NCBI GenBank assembly: GCA_021802745.1
Contig: JAJZRK010000158.1
Coordinates: 1 to 7,424 of the forward strand
Origin: a bacterium
GTDB lineage: Bacteria; Gemmatimonadota; Gemmatimonadetes; Gemmatimonadales; Gemmatimonadaceae
Direction: 5' to 3'
DNA: 7,424 nucleotides
The first letter of the stretch is position 1. Each line of letters begins with the position of its first letter. Positions 6,741 through 7,424 of the stretch are shown here, in pieces. A program made the position numbers and the translations under genes. Below the pieces are notes generated by a model. It saw only the letters and a program-made list of their open reading frames with translations, was not told the origin of the DNA and did no database searches.

Positions 6741-6897
6741 TGGCGCCCGGCGGCCCGGCCGCACGCTTGGGCGCGCGCCCCAGACCGACCAGTTGGGGCT
6801 TGGGCTTCTTCTTGAGTCGGCGCCGCCAGATGAGGAATGCCACCGCCGCCACGGCGATCGCGGCCACGGCGACATCCTGCCACCCGAGCCCGGTCAT
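6733..6897 (-). CDS. Small single-span membrane protein resembling FeoB-associated family, lacking its cysteines
   Basis: This 54-residue protein has a short N-terminus with WQD at residues 6-8, one membrane span at about 9-24 and a strongly basic tail (RRRLKKK at 25-31) that ends rich in Gly, Pro and Ala. The layout W-Q-D, Ala/Val-rich helix, Arg/Lys cluster is that of the small FeoB-associated membrane proteins encoded next to feoB, which normally end in a cysteine-rich tail. Here there is no cysteine at all. Its ATG overlaps the feoB TGA as ATGA (6894-6897), and its own stop overlaps the ybaK start by 8 bp. A role in assembling or tuning the Fe(II) transporter is inferred from position and topology only. 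A modest GGGG lies about 9 nt before the start. It could instead be an unrelated coupled microprotein. Confidence 0.75.
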   Translation of the reverse strand: MTGLGWQDVAVAAIAVAAVAFLIWRRRLKKKPKPQLVGLGRAPKRAAGPPGANG

Positions 6898-7424
6898 GCG
6901 CCGTACCCCAGCATCCGCCCGCCCTGGTAGACCACGAACGACGCCGTCCACGCCATCACGTTCATCATCACGAGCATGAAGATGGGCCATCGCCACGAGT
7001 TGGTCTCGCGCCGCACGACGGCCAGGGTGGACATGCACTGGCAGGCGAGCACATAGAAGACCATCAAACTCAGCCCGGTGAGCGGCGAATAGGCGAGACG
7101 CCCGGTGCGCGGATCCACGGCTTCGCGCAGAATCTTCCGCAGCGGTTGCACGTCGTTCTGGCCGCTCTCGAGATTGAAGACCGTCGCCATCGTCGAAACC
7201 ATCACTTCGCGCGCGGCGAGCGACGTGATGAGGCCGATGCCGATGCGCCAGTCGAAGCCGAGGGGTGCAATGGCCGGTTCGATGAGCTTCCCCGCCCGCC
7301 CGGCGAACGAGTGCTCCAGCGACACTGAGGCGATGCGACGGTTCACGACACTCACCTGCGCCGTGTCACCGACGGCGACCGCCGCCGTGCGCTCGGCTTC
7401 CAGCGCGCGCATCGCCTCCCCGCC
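6894..7424 (-). CDS. feoB: Ferrous iron transport protein B, C-terminal 176 residues, cut by the window edge
   Basis: FeoB is the inner-membrane GTP-binding Fe(II) importer. Only the C-terminal membrane part is in the window; the G domain lies beyond the right edge. Visible marks are HSFAGRAGKLIEP at about 7323-7281, the PLGFDWRIGIGLI segment, the AREV-VST gate motif at about 7218-7195, and the QCMSTLAVVRRET stretch near 7041-7003, followed by a final membrane helix and a VYQGGR ending. All are typical of the FeoB C-terminus. The stop TGA (6894-6896) overlaps the next gene's ATG. The frame is open to the edge, so the ATG at 7412 is internal and not the start. feoA would be expected further upstream, outside the window. 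Confidence 0.96.
   Translation of the reverse strand, partial: GGEAMRALEAERTAAVAVGDTAQVSVVNRRIASVSLEHSFAGRAGKLIEPAIAPLGFDWRIGIGLITSLAAREVMVSTMATVFNLESGQNDVQPLRKILREAVDPRTGRLAYSPLTGLSLMVFYVLACQCMSTLAVVRRETNSWRWPIFMLVMMNVMAWTASFVVYQGGRMLGYGA

Noticed and set aside
6898..7038. A longer 101-codon form of the small membrane protein starting at 7038.
   Set aside because: The extra residues are antisense-like out-of-frame text inside feoB. The ATG at 6897 overlaps the feoB stop as ATGA and starts just before the membrane span.

Overview
The window is GC-rich, densely coding bacterial DNA with no RNA gene, mobile element, CRISPR array or long repeat that I can see. The most characteristic protein is a Ser/Thr kinase with an N-terminal zinc ribbon, one membrane span and a periplasmic TolB/FlgO-like plus TPR region. 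It sits beside a secreted amidase. This combination and the GC-rich codon use fit Gemmatimonadota or a similar soil or sediment lineage. That assignment is inference from protein style, not from a marker gene.

Layout. Positions 1-1077 (minus) hold the first 359 residues of GMP synthase GuaA, cut by the left edge. Positions 1137-3023 (minus) hold a secreted amidase-signature hydrolase, 59 bp upstream of guaA and on the same strand. A 148-bp divergent intergenic region (3024-3171) carries a possible promoter for the amidase and two short inverted repeats. Positions 3172-5754 (plus) encode the 860-residue membrane Ser/Thr kinase. Its 3' end overlaps by 26 bp, tail to tail, a 116-residue protein of unknown function on the minus strand (5729-6079). 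Positions 6080-6260 are non-coding and contain a strong potential stem-loop. Positions 6261-7424 (minus) are the distal part of a ferrous-iron operon: the C-terminal 176 residues of FeoB (cut by the right edge), a 54-residue single-span protein resembling the FeoB-associated family, and a YbaK/ProX-type aminoacyl-tRNA deacylase. Each of these genes overlaps the next, by 4 and then 8 bp.

How the parts relate. The feo genes are arranged for translational coupling, so the tRNA-editing protein is probably made together with the iron transporter. The amidase and kinase are divergent and share one control region, but nothing in the sequence shows that they act together. GuaA is a housekeeping purine enzyme. 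No complete novel multi-gene system is evident. The items most worth a second look are the cysteine-free FeoB-associated protein, the orphan 116-residue Cys/His protein with its structured leader, the Gly-to-Cys change at the amidase oxyanion hole, and a guaA start that looks leaderless.
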